Numbered from the stretch's first letter, positions 6,229 to 16,877 are shown. The stretch is DNA of 36,290 nucleotides from Winogradskyella sp. (GCF_025210595.1 NZ_JAOARH010000041.1:1-36290); one strand, 5' to 3'. A program made the numbers and translations. Notes: generated by a model from the letters alone, not told the origin.

Positions 6229-8841
6229 ATGAAAAAAATCACTTTGTGCTTAACCGCTATACTACTATGTTTTCTGAGTATAAATGCTCAGCAAACAGAA
6301 AAAGAAAAAGCAGAAAATTTACTTGAAACACAAGGAGAGTTAACATTCACCTTTAAAGTAGATAATAAAAGTCAGTTAGAGTTATTCACTAATAATCTAT
6401 CTATAGTTCATTTTGATCCAGAAACAAAAACTGTAAAAGCTTGGGCAAATGAAGAACAATTTAGACTATTTGAAGAAAACAATATTGCTTTTAAAGTGCC
6501 TATGGATTTAAACATGGTTGATGAAACTTCTATCTATGATGTAAGACCTTTAGCAAGTAGAAGTACGATGTCTACACTTACCTTTCCATTAGGAAGTTAC
6601 CCAACTTATGCAGAATATGCTCAACAAATGCAAGATTTTGAAGATGATTATCCTGCTTTAGTAGAAAAAGTAAGTATAGGTGCTACAGGACAAGGAGACA
6701 AGGAAATTTTGTTTATAAAAATTTCTGATAATGTATCTGTTGACGAGGCTGAACCAAAGCTAATGTTTACCTCATCTATGCATGGTGATGAGATTGCAGG
6801 TTACCCTATGATGCTAACATTAATTGATTATATATTAACTGTATATAATGATACAGGACACGCAGACCATGCCAGAGTAAAAAACTTAGTAGAAAATGCT
6901 GAGATTTGGATTAATCCGAGCGCAAATCCTGATGGAACTTACCATAACAGTGCATCTAACACTTCTGTCGCAAATGCAAGACGAGGAAATGGTAATAATA
7001 TAGATCTCAACAGAAATTATCCCGATAATGTTGCAGGTGCTCATCCAGATAATGAAGCATATCAAACAGAAACCATTGCATTTATGAACTTTGCAGACCA
7101 ACATAACTTTGTTATTGCGGCAAATTTTCACGGAGGTACAGAATTGGTAAATTACCCTTTTGATAATGCTTATGCCTCATCTCAATACACACATGCTGAT
7201 AATGATTGGTATGAGTTTGTTGGTGTAGAATACGCAACGCATTGCCAAACAGATGCTAATGCTGGCAATACATCAACACCTTCTTACACAAACAAACCTT
7301 CTTACATGACAGATGATGAGGATTGGGACGCTAGTTCAGGTAGCCAAGCTTGGCATAATAATTATGCACAAAGTCCTGGTGTAACACATGGTGCTGAATG
7401 GTATCGTGTATATGGTGGACGCCAAGACTACATGAATGTTTATCATCAATGTAGAGAAACAACTATTGAGCTGTCTGACACTAAAATTTTACCTGAAAGC
7501 TCTCTTATAAATTACTGGTATTATAACAGAGATGCACTGTTAGATTATTTAACACAAGGCACTTATGGATTTAGAGGTGTTGTAAAAGATGTTTCTACCA
7601 CAAATACAATAGAAGGAGCTACTATTACAGTTGTTGGGCATGATGCCTATGGCTCTGAAGTATCTTCAGATACCAATGGTGATTTTTACAGACCAATAAA
7701 AGGAGGTACTTACGATTTAATGATAAGCGCATCATGTTATCAATCAGTAACATTAAGTAGCCAATTTATATCAGATTATTCAATTGTAGATTTATCAGAA
7801 ATATTATTAACTCCATTAACACCAGCTATTCCAGGAAGCCTAAATGTTACAAATATTATAGCATCTTCAGCAACCTTAAATTGGACAACTACAACTGGAT
7901 CTACGTTTGATTTAAGGTATAGAGAAATTGGTTCACCAATGTGGACTGAAATTTTAGACATTAACACAAACTCATACGATCTATCTGACTTAAATCCAGA
8001 AACAAATTACGAATATGAGGTTCGTTCTAACTGTGGATCAAATTCATCATCATATTCTACCACAGATAACTTTACAACAGGTACAGTTTCTTATTGCGAT
8101 GCTCAAGGCAACAGTGTAGATGATGAATATATAGGTGAAGTAACCTTAAATGGAATCTCTAATAACTCTGTAGATACTACAACATCTGGATATTCAAATT
8201 ACAGAAGTCAATCTATATTTAGCCCAATAGAAATAGGAAGTATTGGTAATACTATTTCAGTTATGAAATACTGGGAAGGCACCCAGTATAATGAAGCAGT
8301 ATCAGCATGGGTAGATTATAACCAAGATGGTATTTTTACTAATAATGAAAAAATATTAGAAGCTGGCGCATATGTAAACCCACAAGTAGTATCAAGTACA
8401 TTTACAGTTCCAAACTCAGCAAAGACAGGAGATACTGTTATGCGAGTTATTATGAAATATCACAATAATTCTAATGAAGGAACTATTCAAATAGATCCGT
8501 GTGAGTCATTTCCTTATGGTGAAGTTGAAGATTATACTGTCAATCTATTTGACCAAACTCTCAGCATAGCTGATAGTACCATTGATAAGGTTAAGGTATA
8601 CCCTAATCCATTTACAAGTAGCATAGACATAAAAGTACCTTCAATACTCATAGGTCACATATTTCATATAAATATTTATGACACATTGAATCGAATAGTC
8701 TATTCAGATAATTTAGAATTAGTAAACTCTAATAATATTAGAATATCAAATCTAAACGCTATTCAAAAAGGAACTTATATTGTTGTTTTAAAAGACCTTA
8801 CAACAAATAAAAGTTTTGTCAAACAACTTATTAAAAACTAA
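6229..8841 (+). CDS. T9SS-secreted M14 zinc carboxypeptidase
   Basis: An extracellular metallopeptidase exported by Sec and then T9SS. Order of parts: signal peptide cut after SINA (residue 20); propeptide-like region 21-115; M14 peptidase domain about 125-440 with zinc ligands His185 and Glu188 (HGDE), the Arg pair 251-252, Asn261-Arg262 (LNRNYPD), the third ligand His301 (ANFHGG), and catalytic Glu414 (TIELS); a carboxypeptidase-regulatory beta domain about 447-530; a fibronectin type III domain about 535-620; a GEVED domain about 624-770 ending GEVEDYTV; and a C-terminal type A sorting domain from VYPNPF to the end. All catalytic residues are present, so it should be active, probably in degrading external protein. 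It stands alone with an 87-bp leader similar to that of the next gene. Confidence 0.93.
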   Translation: MKKITLCLTAILLCFLSINAQQTEKEKAENLLETQGELTFTFKVDNKSQLELFTNNLSIVHFDPETKTVKAWANEEQFRLFEENNIAFKVPMDLNMVDETSIYDVRPLASRSTMSTLTFPLGSYPTYAEYAQQMQDFEDDYPALVEKVSIGATGQGDKEILFIKISDNVSVDEAEPKLMFTSSMHGDEIAGYPMMLTLIDYILTVYNDTGHADHARVKNLVENAEIWINPSANPDGTYHNSASNTSVANARRGNGNNIDLNRNYPDNVAGAHPDNEAYQTETIAFMNFADQHNFVIAANFHGGTELVNYPFDNAYASSQYTHADNDWYEFVGVEYATHCQTDANAGNTSTPSYTNKPSYMTDDEDWDASSGSQAWHNNYAQSPGVTHGAEWYRVYGGRQDYMNVYHQCRETTIELSDTKILPESSLINYWYYNRDALLDYLTQGTYGFRGVVKDVSTTNTIEGATITVVGHDAYGSEVSSDTNGDFYRPIKGGTYDLMISASCYQSVTLSSQFISDYSIVDLSEILLTPLTPAIPGSLNVTNIIASSATLNWTTTTGSTFDLRYREIGSPMWTEILDINTNSYDLSDLNPETNYEYEVRSNCGSNSSSYSTTDNFTTGTVSYCDAQGNSVDDEYIGEVTLNGISNNSVDTTTSGYSNYRSQSIFSPIEIGSIGNTISVMKYWEGTQYNEAVSAWVDYNQDGIFTNNEKILEAGAYVNPQVVSSTFTVPNSAKTGDTVMRVIMKYHNNSNEGTIQIDPCESFPYGEVEDYTVNLFDQTLSIADSTIDKVKVYPNPFTSSIDIKVPSILIGHIFHINIYDTLNRIVYSDNLELVNSNNIRISNLNAIQKGTYIVVLKDLTTNKSFVKQLIKN

Positions 8842-8887
8842 AATAATACAAACAACTGATAATCAGATTTTTAACTCCAAAACCATG

Positions 8888-8956
8888 CATTTCGTCGAAT
8901 ATTTTTGCACTTAATAGAATTAAACAGTATGTTTGACATATAAATTTAGTCCCAAA
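8888..8956 (+). promoter_or_regulatory. Promoter of the giant T9SS protein, shared with the M14 gene
   Basis: TATTTTTG at 8900-8907 is a perfect TAnnTTTG -7 element. It sits inside a 21-base block (8888-8908) matched at 18 positions upstream of the carboxypeptidase gene. No clear TTG -33 box is visible. A second shared block, GACATATAAATTT (8935-8947) then CCCAAA (8951-8956), lies in the presumed 5' untranslated region. Confidence 0.5.
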
Positions 8957-8972
8957 CTAAACTTAACCGCTT

Positions 8973-11900
8973 ATGAAAACTATTACTCTAACCTTAAAAG
9001 GTTATGCTTTGACTGCATTAACTTTTTTATTATCAGCATCTCTTTTTGCACAAGATTTTAAGGTACAACACATACAAGATGATATAGGCAACTCTGGTGG
9101 CACGAACACCAGTTTTTCTTCTGTGTCAGCTTTAAATAATGCTTTTGTATTAGCTAATAATAATAGGAAAGTATCAGCTGGTACAAATAGCTCTAATAGT
9201 CATTTAGAAGCTGATGATTTATCAGGCGCAAGAGTTCTTACAGGTACTAACACTTTAAGTTATTATAGACAATCTGGTTCTAGCGGATTTAATATGAGGT
9301 TTAACTCTTCTATATGGGAATATATAGGTTCTCCTGGCGGAAATAATGAAATGATTGTTAGAGGAAGATATGTTATTAATCTAAACGGCGGATCCAACAG
9401 TGTAACACATGCACTCTCAGGCATTGTTAATGCAAATGACTGTATTCCTTTTATTACTGGAATTATAACCAATGATGGTACAGATGGTGCAGATACAGGA
9501 ACTGCAATCGCTTATTTAGAAGATGCATCAACATTAAGAGTAGAAAAAGGCACTAATGCCAGTAATGTAACTGTATATGTTACAGTAGTAGAATTTATAG
9601 GTAGCAATTGGACCGTTTTACATGGTGATTCTGGAAATACAGCAGGAGATACTGGTAGTATTACATTAACAAGTAATTCAGACGGTTCTGGCACAGCTAC
9701 AAGTGTTAGTGCTTGGAGTGAGGCTATAATTTTAAGCCATCATAAAGGAGACAATGTAGCTGGTGCTAACCAAGCAATTGAAGATAATTGGCCTGTCATG
9801 TATCCTGGATCAAATAACCAAACCGTAGATTGGTCTTTTCAAAGTGGTCATGGCTCTAATGGTACAAACAAACAATTTATTCATGTTTTAAATCATTCTG
9901 ACTTAAATGTTACTAGATTTCAAAACACCTCTAACACACAAGGAGAAACAACAATTAATATTAGCTCTGCTGGTTTATCAAATACAAATGAAGCCTTAAT
10001 TATAGGATCATCTATTAGTACAGGAGGAGGAACAGCATATGCCAGAGGTTGGAGAAATTATTATTTTAATTCTGCAACCCAAGCAGCACATTGGTCACAT
10101 AGAAGTGGAAACACTATGTCGCACGAAATTCAAATTGTAGATTTAAGCAATTTAGCAGCACCATGTTTAACTTGTGCTGCTGATCCTGAAATTGACATTT
10201 TAGGACGAGGATCATCAATACCTAGTGGTGGTGGTAATACACCATCAACATCTGACGATACTGACTTTGGCAGTGTTAGTGTACCTTCTGGGACTAATGT
10301 CAATACTTTTACAATAGAAAATACAGGAACTAGCATTCTTACATTAACTGGTTCATCTCCTTATGTAAGTATAAGTGGTACTCATGCCGCAGATTTTACA
10401 GTTACTACCACACCTTCATCTACTATAGGAACAAGCTCTAGTACAACTTTTGCTATTACTTTTGACCCTAGTGCAGTGGGATTAAGAACTGCTACGGTAA
10501 CTATAGCCAACGACGACACTGATGAAGACCCTTACACTTTTAATATACAAGGTACTGGAACAACACCTCCTTATTGTACATCTAATGGAAATACGAGCTA
10601 CCAAACAGGTGTTTCAAATGTTACATTTGAATCTATTAATAATTCTGATACCGTCAATAATGATAATGCTTATGAAAATTTCACAACAACTCATATTGCA
10701 AACGTAACACAAGGAGGTACAGAAACCCTTAGCGTAAGTGTTAATACTGATGGTGGCTATACAGTACATACATTTGCTTGGATCGATTGGAATCAAAATC
10801 AAGATTTCACAGACCCTGGAGAATCATATGATTTAGGTGACACAAATACAGATGGTGCTATTACACCAGCATTATCAATTTCAATACCAGCTACTGCTAC
10901 ATTAGGTACAACAAGAATGAGAGTCTCAACAAAGTATGGCTCAAACCCTACAAGTTGCGAAACTGGTTTTGACGGTGAAGTTGAGGATTATGGAATTGTA
11001 GTCAGCTCTTCAGCTCCTGCCCCAGAAATAAACATAACAGGTTTAGGAAACCCAATCTCCAATGGTGATAATACACCTACATCTGCTGACGACACAGATT
11101 ACGGAACTACAGGTACTGGCACACCAGTATCTCACACTTTTACAATTGAAAACACAGGAACATTGTCATTAACTGTTGGCTCAATTACAATTGGAGGAGC
11201 CAACCCAACAGATTTTGCTGTATCAGCAACACCAGCAAGTACAGTTAACGCATCATCTTCAACAACTTTTACTATAGATTTTGACCCTACAGCTAATGGT
11301 ACTCGTACAGCTATAGTATCTATTGTTAATGATGATAGCGATGAAAACCCATATACATTCACTGTTTCGGGTATTGGAGTTGTTCCATTAACTGAAGGAC
11401 CAGGTGGAGTCACTGCTGACTTAGAATTATGGTTAAAATCTACAGATGGTCTAGGGTACACAGATAGTCAAAGTGTATCTCTATGGGCCGACCAAGGACG
11501 TGGTGCAGATGCTACAGTAAATACTGTAGGTCAAGAACCAACATATAGAGACAACACAGCTGATAATATTAATTTTAACCCTGTTGTTCAGTTTGATAAT
11601 GTCTTCTCTTCATTCACTACAGATGATGATTATTCTTATGACGATACCTCAACTGAATTTTTAGAAGGTACTTCTGGTCTTTACACACAAGATATGTTTG
11701 TGGTAATTATTCCAGATGAAACACCTATAAATAGCTCTTTTGGTTTTATGGATGTATTTTGTGGTGATGCTGACTCAGGCACAAACGCTACAGATGCTAC
11801 AGGTATTGGATTTGGTGATTACACAGGAAGAGTTACAGATGAGTCTATTTGCTTTGCAATAGACACATATGATACTGGTGTAGCTGGTGATGGTTATGCT

Positions 11901-14900
11901 GTGCATGATGGTCCTGGCACATCTTACAATAATGTAGGTATTGTAAATGCTAGAAATAATATAGGCGCAACTCAACAAGAACTATATTATAATGCTAATA
12001 ATATTGAAACCACTCAAAATGATATCGCTTCATTTGTTAATGTAAATGATTCTAGATATTGGATTGGAAGAAGTGAAGGTTGGGAAGCAACCACTAATGC
12101 TCGTATAGCAGAAATTATTACTTTCTCATCCCGAAAAGATGATGTCAACCTTACACAAGAAAGAAATAGAATACAATCCTATTTAGCTGTAAAATATGGT
12201 ATTACCCTTGGTGTTAATGGTACATCTCAAGACTATGTTGACAGTGATGGTACTGTAATATGGGATCAGTCTGCTAATTCTGGATATAACTATGATATAG
12301 GTGGTATTGGTAGAGATGATGATTCTGACCTTAACCAAAAACAATCTCGTAGTGTTAATAATGCTTCAGATGGCACTGGAAGGACTGAAGGTATTCTTAC
12401 CATAGGACTATCAGATATCTATAACACTAATAATATCAATAAATCCACTAACCCAACCACATTTAATGACAAAGAATTCTTAATGTGGGGAAATAATGGT
12501 GCTAATCTAGATTTAGCTGCTTCTGTAATTTCTGTAAACATGAGTTCAGGTATTGCTCCAAGTTTAAATACTGATGTTACCTTTACTGGCATGCAACGTA
12601 TTTGGAAAGTTGTTGAAAATGGTGGAGACATACCAACTGTAAAAGTTAGAATTCCTCAAAATGCTATAAGAAACATAGCACCACCAGGTAATTATTACAT
12701 GTTCATTTCTAATACAGGTGTTTTTGACCCAACAGCCGATTATAGAATTATGACTTCTGATGGTAATGGTAACTTAGATGCAGAATACGATTTTAATGGT
12801 ACAAAATATATTACGTTTGGATATGCACCTGAGATTGAGTTTACTCGTTCTGTTTATTTTGATGGATCTGCAGATTATATAGATATCGAAGACAACTTAG
12901 ACTTAGACCCTTCTGGATTTACAATTTCAGCTTGGATAAAGCGCGATGCTGCAGATAGTGGTACAAAATCTATTCTTTCAAAAAGAGATGCAGCATTTAC
13001 TAGTGGATTTGATTTTACTATTTTAAATGATAATAGAATTGAAGTATATTGGAAAAATGGTTCTAATCAAATTACAACCTCTAGTACAAGTATACCTGAT
13101 GACGAATGGCATCATGTCGCTGTCATTTATGATGGTTCAGAAGCTTACATATACATTGATGGTGTATTAGACACAAATCAAACTAGAACAGCTCCTGTTT
13201 CAACAACCGACTCATTTATAATAGCAGCTGCAGGAAAAAGTTCAACAACACAACACTTTCAAGGAAATATTGATGAAGTTAGAGTATGGAATACAGACCT
13301 TACCTTAGACCAATTGCGCTTTGTTATGAATCAAGAAATAGCAGATAACGCAGGTCAAGTTATGGGTAATGTTCTACCTACAGCTATAACAAAAAACGAT
13401 ATTAATGCTGTTCCTTGGAGTGAGTTAGCTGGTTATTATCCAATGTCTGTTTACACATACACAAATACAAAAGATGCTTCTGGAAATGGAAATCAAGGTG
13501 CATTAAGAAATCTTGATACAGTTGATAGACAAACTGCACCACTACCATATGTTTCAACACAAAATGGCGATTGGGACACTAGTACAACATGGACAAATGG
13601 AGATGTACAATACATACCAGGATCAGCTTCTATTGTAGATCCTACGATTACTGTAAATTGGAACATTGTAAGAACAGACCACAATGTAACTATGGACAAC
13701 TCGTCTTTACCAGCAGGTAATAACGATAATAGAGAAGTTCTTGGTCTATATGTAGATTCAAACGAATTAACTATAAATGGTGACAACGCTACTAATGCTG
13801 GTTTTGGCTTAACGGTTTCTCATTATATGGCTCTAGAAGGTAAATTAGACCTAGAAGGAGAATCACAACTTGTTCAGCCTAATGATAGTGATCTAGACAT
13901 TATTGCTAGTGGCCAATTAGAAAAAGATCAACAAGGTACTGCAGATACATTTACTTATAACTACTGGTCTGCACCAGTTGGTGATGTAGATATTGCAAAA
14001 AATGATCATCGTTATACAGTGCAAGATATTATGTTTGATGGAGCTAGCTCGGTTAATTTCTCTACATCTGGTTATGATGGTAATTCCTCTACACCTATTA
14101 CAATTGCTGATTATTGGATTTGGAAATTTGCGAACCTTACAAGTGATGATTATTCTGCATGGCAACATGTAAGACGTACAGGAAACATTTTTGCAGGTGA
14201 AGGTTTCACCATGAAAGGTCCTGGTACAGGTTCAATTTTAACAGATCAAAACTATGTATTCTTAGGAAAGCCAAATAATGGAGATATTAGCTTAACTATC
14301 AATTCTGGAAATGACTATTTAGTTGGTAACCCTTACGCTTCTTCAATAGATGCTGATGAGTTTATCTCAGACAACACCAATACTACTGGTACATTATATT
14401 TCTGGGAACATTGGGGAGGAGGTTCGCATGTACTACGCGAATACCAAGGTGGTTATGCACTATACAACTTTTCTGGAGGTGTACCAGCACCAGCACCAGA
14501 TCCTGATGTAGCTCAGGTAGGTGTCGGTACAAAAACACCTGGCAGATATATACCTGTAAGTCAGGGATTCTTTGTATCTGGTGTAAGTGCCGGAACCGTA
14601 AACTTTGAAAACGACCAACGTGCCTTTGTTAAAGAAGGAGCTACATCTGTATTTATGAGAACTGCAAATTCTACTAATTCTCAAAATAACGATGCCGCTG
14701 CTGATGATAGAATGAAATTTAGAATTGGCTTTAATGCTAGCTTTGATATGCAATTGCACAGACAACTTTTATTAACTATTGATGATAACACAACAACTGG
14801 TGTTGATTGGGCTTATGATGCTAAATTATATGGTGATCAAACCGATGATATGTACTGGATGATTAATGATGAAAAGTATATTATTCAAGGTAGTAATGAT

Positions 14901-15395
14901 GCGGAAGAATCAGCTGTGTATCCTTTAGGTGTAAAAGTTAACGAAGATGGCTTAAACTCTATTACCATAGATGCCTTAGAAAACGTACCAGATGACCTAA
15001 ATATCTATGTGCATGATATTGATTTAGAATTATATCATGATTTAAGAGTCAGCGATTACGAAGTTTTCTTAAATACTGGTGAACACTTAAACCGTTTTGA
15101 GATTACCTTTAGTTCAAACTCTGAAACATTAGGTATAGATGATGAAACAAACGAAACGTTAGATATTCTTTACTCTAACGATAAAGAAAGTATTGTATTA
15201 ATTAACCCTAATCTTGTAGATGTAAAATCTATAGCGTTATTTAATATGTTAGGACAATCTGTTCATACAATAGAAAATATTTCGGAGAGCGGTTACTCTG
15301 AATATGAAGTTAAGAATTTAAGCACCGGAACTTATGTTGTAAAGTTATATACTGCAAGCGGTTCAGTATCGACAAAGAAAGTTTTAGTAAAGTAA
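8973..15395 (+). CDS. Giant T9SS-secreted multidomain surface protein (2140 aa)
   Basis: A very large secreted or cell-surface protein, probably adhesive. After a Sec signal peptide (to about FAQ, residue 27) comes a ~370-residue N-terminal region I do not recognise, rich in Gly/Ser/Asn with His/Trp spots. Then follow a choice-of-anchor-D (ASPM/SPD-2/Hydin-like Ig) domain about 403-527, a GEVED domain about 530-670, a second anchor-D domain about 683-804, a ~470-residue region starting LELWLKS (resembling what is annotated DUF8202 in related proteins; from memory), a LamG/concanavalin-like domain about 1293-1450 (YFDGSADYI, ISAWIKR, DEWHHVAVIYDG), a region with the flavobacterial NYWSAPVG motif near 1663, and a type A sorting domain from about 2065 ending GTYVVKLYTASGSVSTKKVLVK-like. 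No catalytic site is evident. Partner genes are not seen; it follows the M14 peptidase and shares its promoter pattern. Confidence 0.88.
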   Translation: MKTITLTLKGYALTALTFLLSASLFAQDFKVQHIQDDIGNSGGTNTSFSSVSALNNAFVLANNNRKVSAGTNSSNSHLEADDLSGARVLTGTNTLSYYRQSGSSGFNMRFNSSIWEYIGSPGGNNEMIVRGRYVINLNGGSNSVTHALSGIVNANDCIPFITGIITNDGTDGADTGTAIAYLEDASTLRVEKGTNASNVTVYVTVVEFIGSNWTVLHGDSGNTAGDTGSITLTSNSDGSGTATSVSAWSEAIILSHHKGDNVAGANQAIEDNWPVMYPGSNNQTVDWSFQSGHGSNGTNKQFIHVLNHSDLNVTRFQNTSNTQGETTINISSAGLSNTNEALIIGSSISTGGGTAYARGWRNYYFNSATQAAHWSHRSGNTMSHEIQIVDLSNLAAPCLTCAADPEIDILGRGSSIPSGGGNTPSTSDDTDFGSVSVPSGTNVNTFTIENTGTSILTLTGSSPYVSISGTHAADFTVTTTPSSTIGTSSSTTFAITFDPSAVGLRTATVTIANDDTDEDPYTFNIQGTGTTPPYCTSNGNTSYQTGVSNVTFESINNSDTVNNDNAYENFTTTHIANVTQGGTETLSVSVNTDGGYTVHTFAWIDWNQNQDFTDPGESYDLGDTNTDGAITPALSISIPATATLGTTRMRVSTKYGSNPTSCETGFDGEVEDYGIVVSSSAPAPEINITGLGNPISNGDNTPTSADDTDYGTTGTGTPVSHTFTIENTGTLSLTVGSITIGGANPTDFAVSATPASTVNASSSTTFTIDFDPTANGTRTAIVSIVNDDSDENPYTFTVSGIGVVPLTEGPGGVTADLELWLKSTDGLGYTDSQSVSLWADQGRGADATVNTVGQEPTYRDNTADNINFNPVVQFDNVFSSFTTDDDYSYDDTSTEFLEGTSGLYTQDMFVVIIPDETPINSSFGFMDVFCGDADSGTNATDATGIGFGDYTGRVTDESICFAIDTYDTGVAGDGYAVHDGPGTSYNNVGIVNARNNIGATQQELYYNANNIETTQNDIASFVNVNDSRYWIGRSEGWEATTNARIAEIITFSSRKDDVNLTQERNRIQSYLAVKYGITLGVNGTSQDYVDSDGTVIWDQSANSGYNYDIGGIGRDDDSDLNQKQSRSVNNASDGTGRTEGILTIGLSDIYNTNNINKSTNPTTFNDKEFLMWGNNGANLDLAASVISVNMSSGIAPSLNTDVTFTGMQRIWKVVENGGDIPTVKVRIPQNAIRNIAPPGNYYMFISNTGVFDPTADYRIMTSDGNGNLDAEYDFNGTKYITFGYAPEIEFTRSVYFDGSADYIDIEDNLDLDPSGFTISAWIKRDAADSGTKSILSKRDAAFTSGFDFTILNDNRIEVYWKNGSNQITTSSTSIPDDEWHHVAVIYDGSEAYIYIDGVLDTNQTRTAPVSTTDSFIIAAAGKSSTTQHFQGNIDEVRVWNTDLTLDQLRFVMNQEIADNAGQVMGNVLPTAITKNDINAVPWSELAGYYPMSVYTYTNTKDASGNGNQGALRNLDTVDRQTAPLPYVSTQNGDWDTSTTWTNGDVQYIPGSASIVDPTITVNWNIVRTDHNVTMDNSSLPAGNNDNREVLGLYVDSNELTINGDNATNAGFGLTVSHYMALEGKLDLEGESQLVQPNDSDLDIIASGQLEKDQQGTADTFTYNYWSAPVGDVDIAKNDHRYTVQDIMFDGASSVNFSTSGYDGNSSTPITIADYWIWKFANLTSDDYSAWQHVRRTGNIFAGEGFTMKGPGTGSILTDQNYVFLGKPNNGDISLTINSGNDYLVGNPYASSIDADEFISDNTNTTGTLYFWEHWGGGSHVLREYQGGYALYNFSGGVPAPAPDPDVAQVGVGTKTPGRYIPVSQGFFVSGVSAGTVNFENDQRAFVKEGATSVFMRTANSTNSQNNDAAADDRMKFRIGFNASFDMQLHRQLLLTIDDNTTTGVDWAYDAKLYGDQTDDMYWMINDEKYIIQGSNDAEESAVYPLGVKVNEDGLNSITIDALENVPDDLNIYVHDIDLELYHDLRVSDYEVFLNTGEHLNRFEITFSSNSETLGIDDETNETLDILYSNDKESIVLINPNLVDVKSIALFNMLGQSVHTIENISESGYSEYEVKNLSTGTYVVKLYTASGSVSTKKVLVK

Positions 15396-15425
15396 TTTTT
15401 TGCCCCAAATCTTAAATCTTAACCT

Positions 15426-15458
15426 AAAAAAAACCCTGAATCTCTTCAGGGTTTTTTT
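15426..15458. terminator. Bidirectional terminator between the giant gene and hisS
   Basis: ACCCTGAA and TTCAGGGT flank the loop TCTC, with an A run before and a T run after. The two genes converge here (stops at 15395 and 15483), so the hairpin can end both transcripts. Confidence 0.9.
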
Positions 15459-15482
15459 ATTTTTTATAGTTTCAATTACTTC

Positions 15483-16853
15483 TTATTGTAACTCAGAAAA
15501 TAAATCTTTAAGTTGTAACTTCTTCTGCTCGCCACTTGTCATATTTTTAAGTGTGAACATTCCAGAATTTAACTCTTCCTCTCCTACTAAAACCACAAAC
15601 GGAATACCTCGTCTATTGGCATAAGTCATTTGTTTTTTCATTTTAGCAGAATCTGGATATAACTCAGCTTTTATACCTTGTTGTCTTAATGCCGTTACTG
15701 CTTTTAAACAAGCCAATGCTTCATTCTTTCCAAAATTAATAAACAACACTTTTGTTGCATCTGTAATAGTTTCTGGAAATAAATTTAACTCTTCCAACAC
15801 CAAATAAATACGATCTAAACCAAAGCTGATTCCTACTCCACTTGTATCTGGTTTTCCAAAAATACTAGTTAAATCATCATAGCGACCTCCACCACCAATA
15901 GAGCCCATTTTTACTCCTTCTGGAGCAGCTACTTCAAAAATAGCACCTGTATAATAGTTAAGTCCTCTGGCTAAAGTAACATCTAACTGAAGTTTTGCTG
16001 TTTTTAATCCTATACTAGAAATTGAAGAATTAATAAACTCTAATTCTTCAATACCTTTTAGTCCTATTTCAGAAGCATTTAAAATAGCTTTTAAACGTTC
16101 TACCTGATCACCAAAATCTCCATCTAACGAAAATAAAGGCTGAAGCTTAGTAATACCATCTTCAGAAATACCTTTGCTTCGCATTTCTTCTTTTACCTTC
16201 TCCTCTCCTATTTTATCGAGTTTGTCTAAAGCAACTGTAAAATCTATGAGTTTATCTTGTGCACCAATAACTTCTGCAATACCAGATAAGATTTTTCTAT
16301 TATTAATTTTTATGGTTACACCTTCAAGCTTTAAAGCAGTAAAAACGGCATCGTACAACTGTACAAACTCAACTTCTTGAAATAATGATTTAGAACCTAC
16401 CACATCTGCATCGCACTGATAAAACTCTCTAAAGCGTCCTTTTTGAGGTCTGTCTGCTCTCCAAACTGGCTGTATTTGGTAACGTTTAAAAGGAAAAACT
16501 ATCTCGTTCTGATGTTGAACTACATAACGTGCAAATGGCACAGTAAGATCGTAACGTAGGGCTTTTTCCGAGATTCTTGGAGTAATTAAACTTTCAGATT
16601 TAGATTTATAATCATCTTCTGAAACTTTTTTCAAGTACTCTCCAGAATTCAATATCTTAAAAATCAAACGATCTCCTTCATCTCCATATTTACCCATTAA
16701 GGTTTCTGAGTTTTCAAAACTTGGGGTTTCTATAGGTTGAAATCCATAACGTTGAAACTGCTCCTTAATCGTCTCCATGATATAAGAACGTTTTGCAACT
16801 TCTTCTGCATTAAAATCTCTGGTTCCTTTAGGAATACTTGGTTTTTGTGCCAT
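15483..16853 (-). CDS. hisS: Histidyl-tRNA synthetase
   Basis: This class II aminoacyl-tRNA synthetase charges tRNA-His. Visible marks are the opening IPKGTRDF, motif 2 in FKRYQIQPVWRADRPQKGR and the following FYQCDAD, the histidine-binding block LARGLNYYTGAIFEV, motif 3 in GVGISFGLDR, and a C-terminal anticodon-binding domain (VLFINFG onward). I start at the ATG 16851-16853 (MAQKPS, 456 aa). The frame continues five codons upstream to another ATG at 16868, but that lies inside a hairpin and would add MWEMH, which does not resemble the family start. It is monocistronic and divergent from the ABC permease. Its leader contains a CTCCCAC/GTGGGAG hairpin six bases before the ATG. Confidence 0.96.
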   Translation of the reverse strand: MAQKPSIPKGTRDFNAEEVAKRSYIMETIKEQFQRYGFQPIETPSFENSETLMGKYGDEGDRLIFKILNSGEYLKKVSEDDYKSKSESLITPRISEKALRYDLTVPFARYVVQHQNEIVFPFKRYQIQPVWRADRPQKGRFREFYQCDADVVGSKSLFQEVEFVQLYDAVFTALKLEGVTIKINNRKILSGIAEVIGAQDKLIDFTVALDKLDKIGEEKVKEEMRSKGISEDGITKLQPLFSLDGDFGDQVERLKAILNASEIGLKGIEELEFINSSISSIGLKTAKLQLDVTLARGLNYYTGAIFEVAAPEGVKMGSIGGGGRYDDLTSIFGKPDTSGVGISFGLDRIYLVLEELNLFPETITDATKVLFINFGKNEALACLKAVTALRQQGIKAELYPDSAKMKKQMTYANRRGIPFVVLVGEEELNSGMFTLKNMTSGEQKKLQLKDLFSELQ

Positions 16854-16859
16854 ATGCAT

Positions 16860-16877
16860 CTCCCACAAAAGTGGGAG
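16860..16877. repeat. CTCCCAC/GTGGGAG hairpin in the hisS leader
   Basis: A 7-bp perfect stem with a 4-base A loop lies 6 bases upstream of the hisS ATG on the minus strand. The flanks match a second copy at 18947-18999 upstream of the 157-aa hypothetical gene, where about 36 bases separate the arms. It may affect translation or be a small dispersed repeat. Confidence 0.75.

Noticed and set aside
9263-14765. Many antisense and alternate-frame open frames inside the giant T9SS gene
   Set aside because: The plus-strand frame is continuous for 2140 codons with known domains; the others are low-complexity shadows of Ser/Thr/Asn-rich codons.
15400-15624. 74-codon plus-strand frame after the giant gene
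   Set aside because: It runs through the bidirectional terminator and antisense to the conserved end of hisS, and its product has no coherent features.
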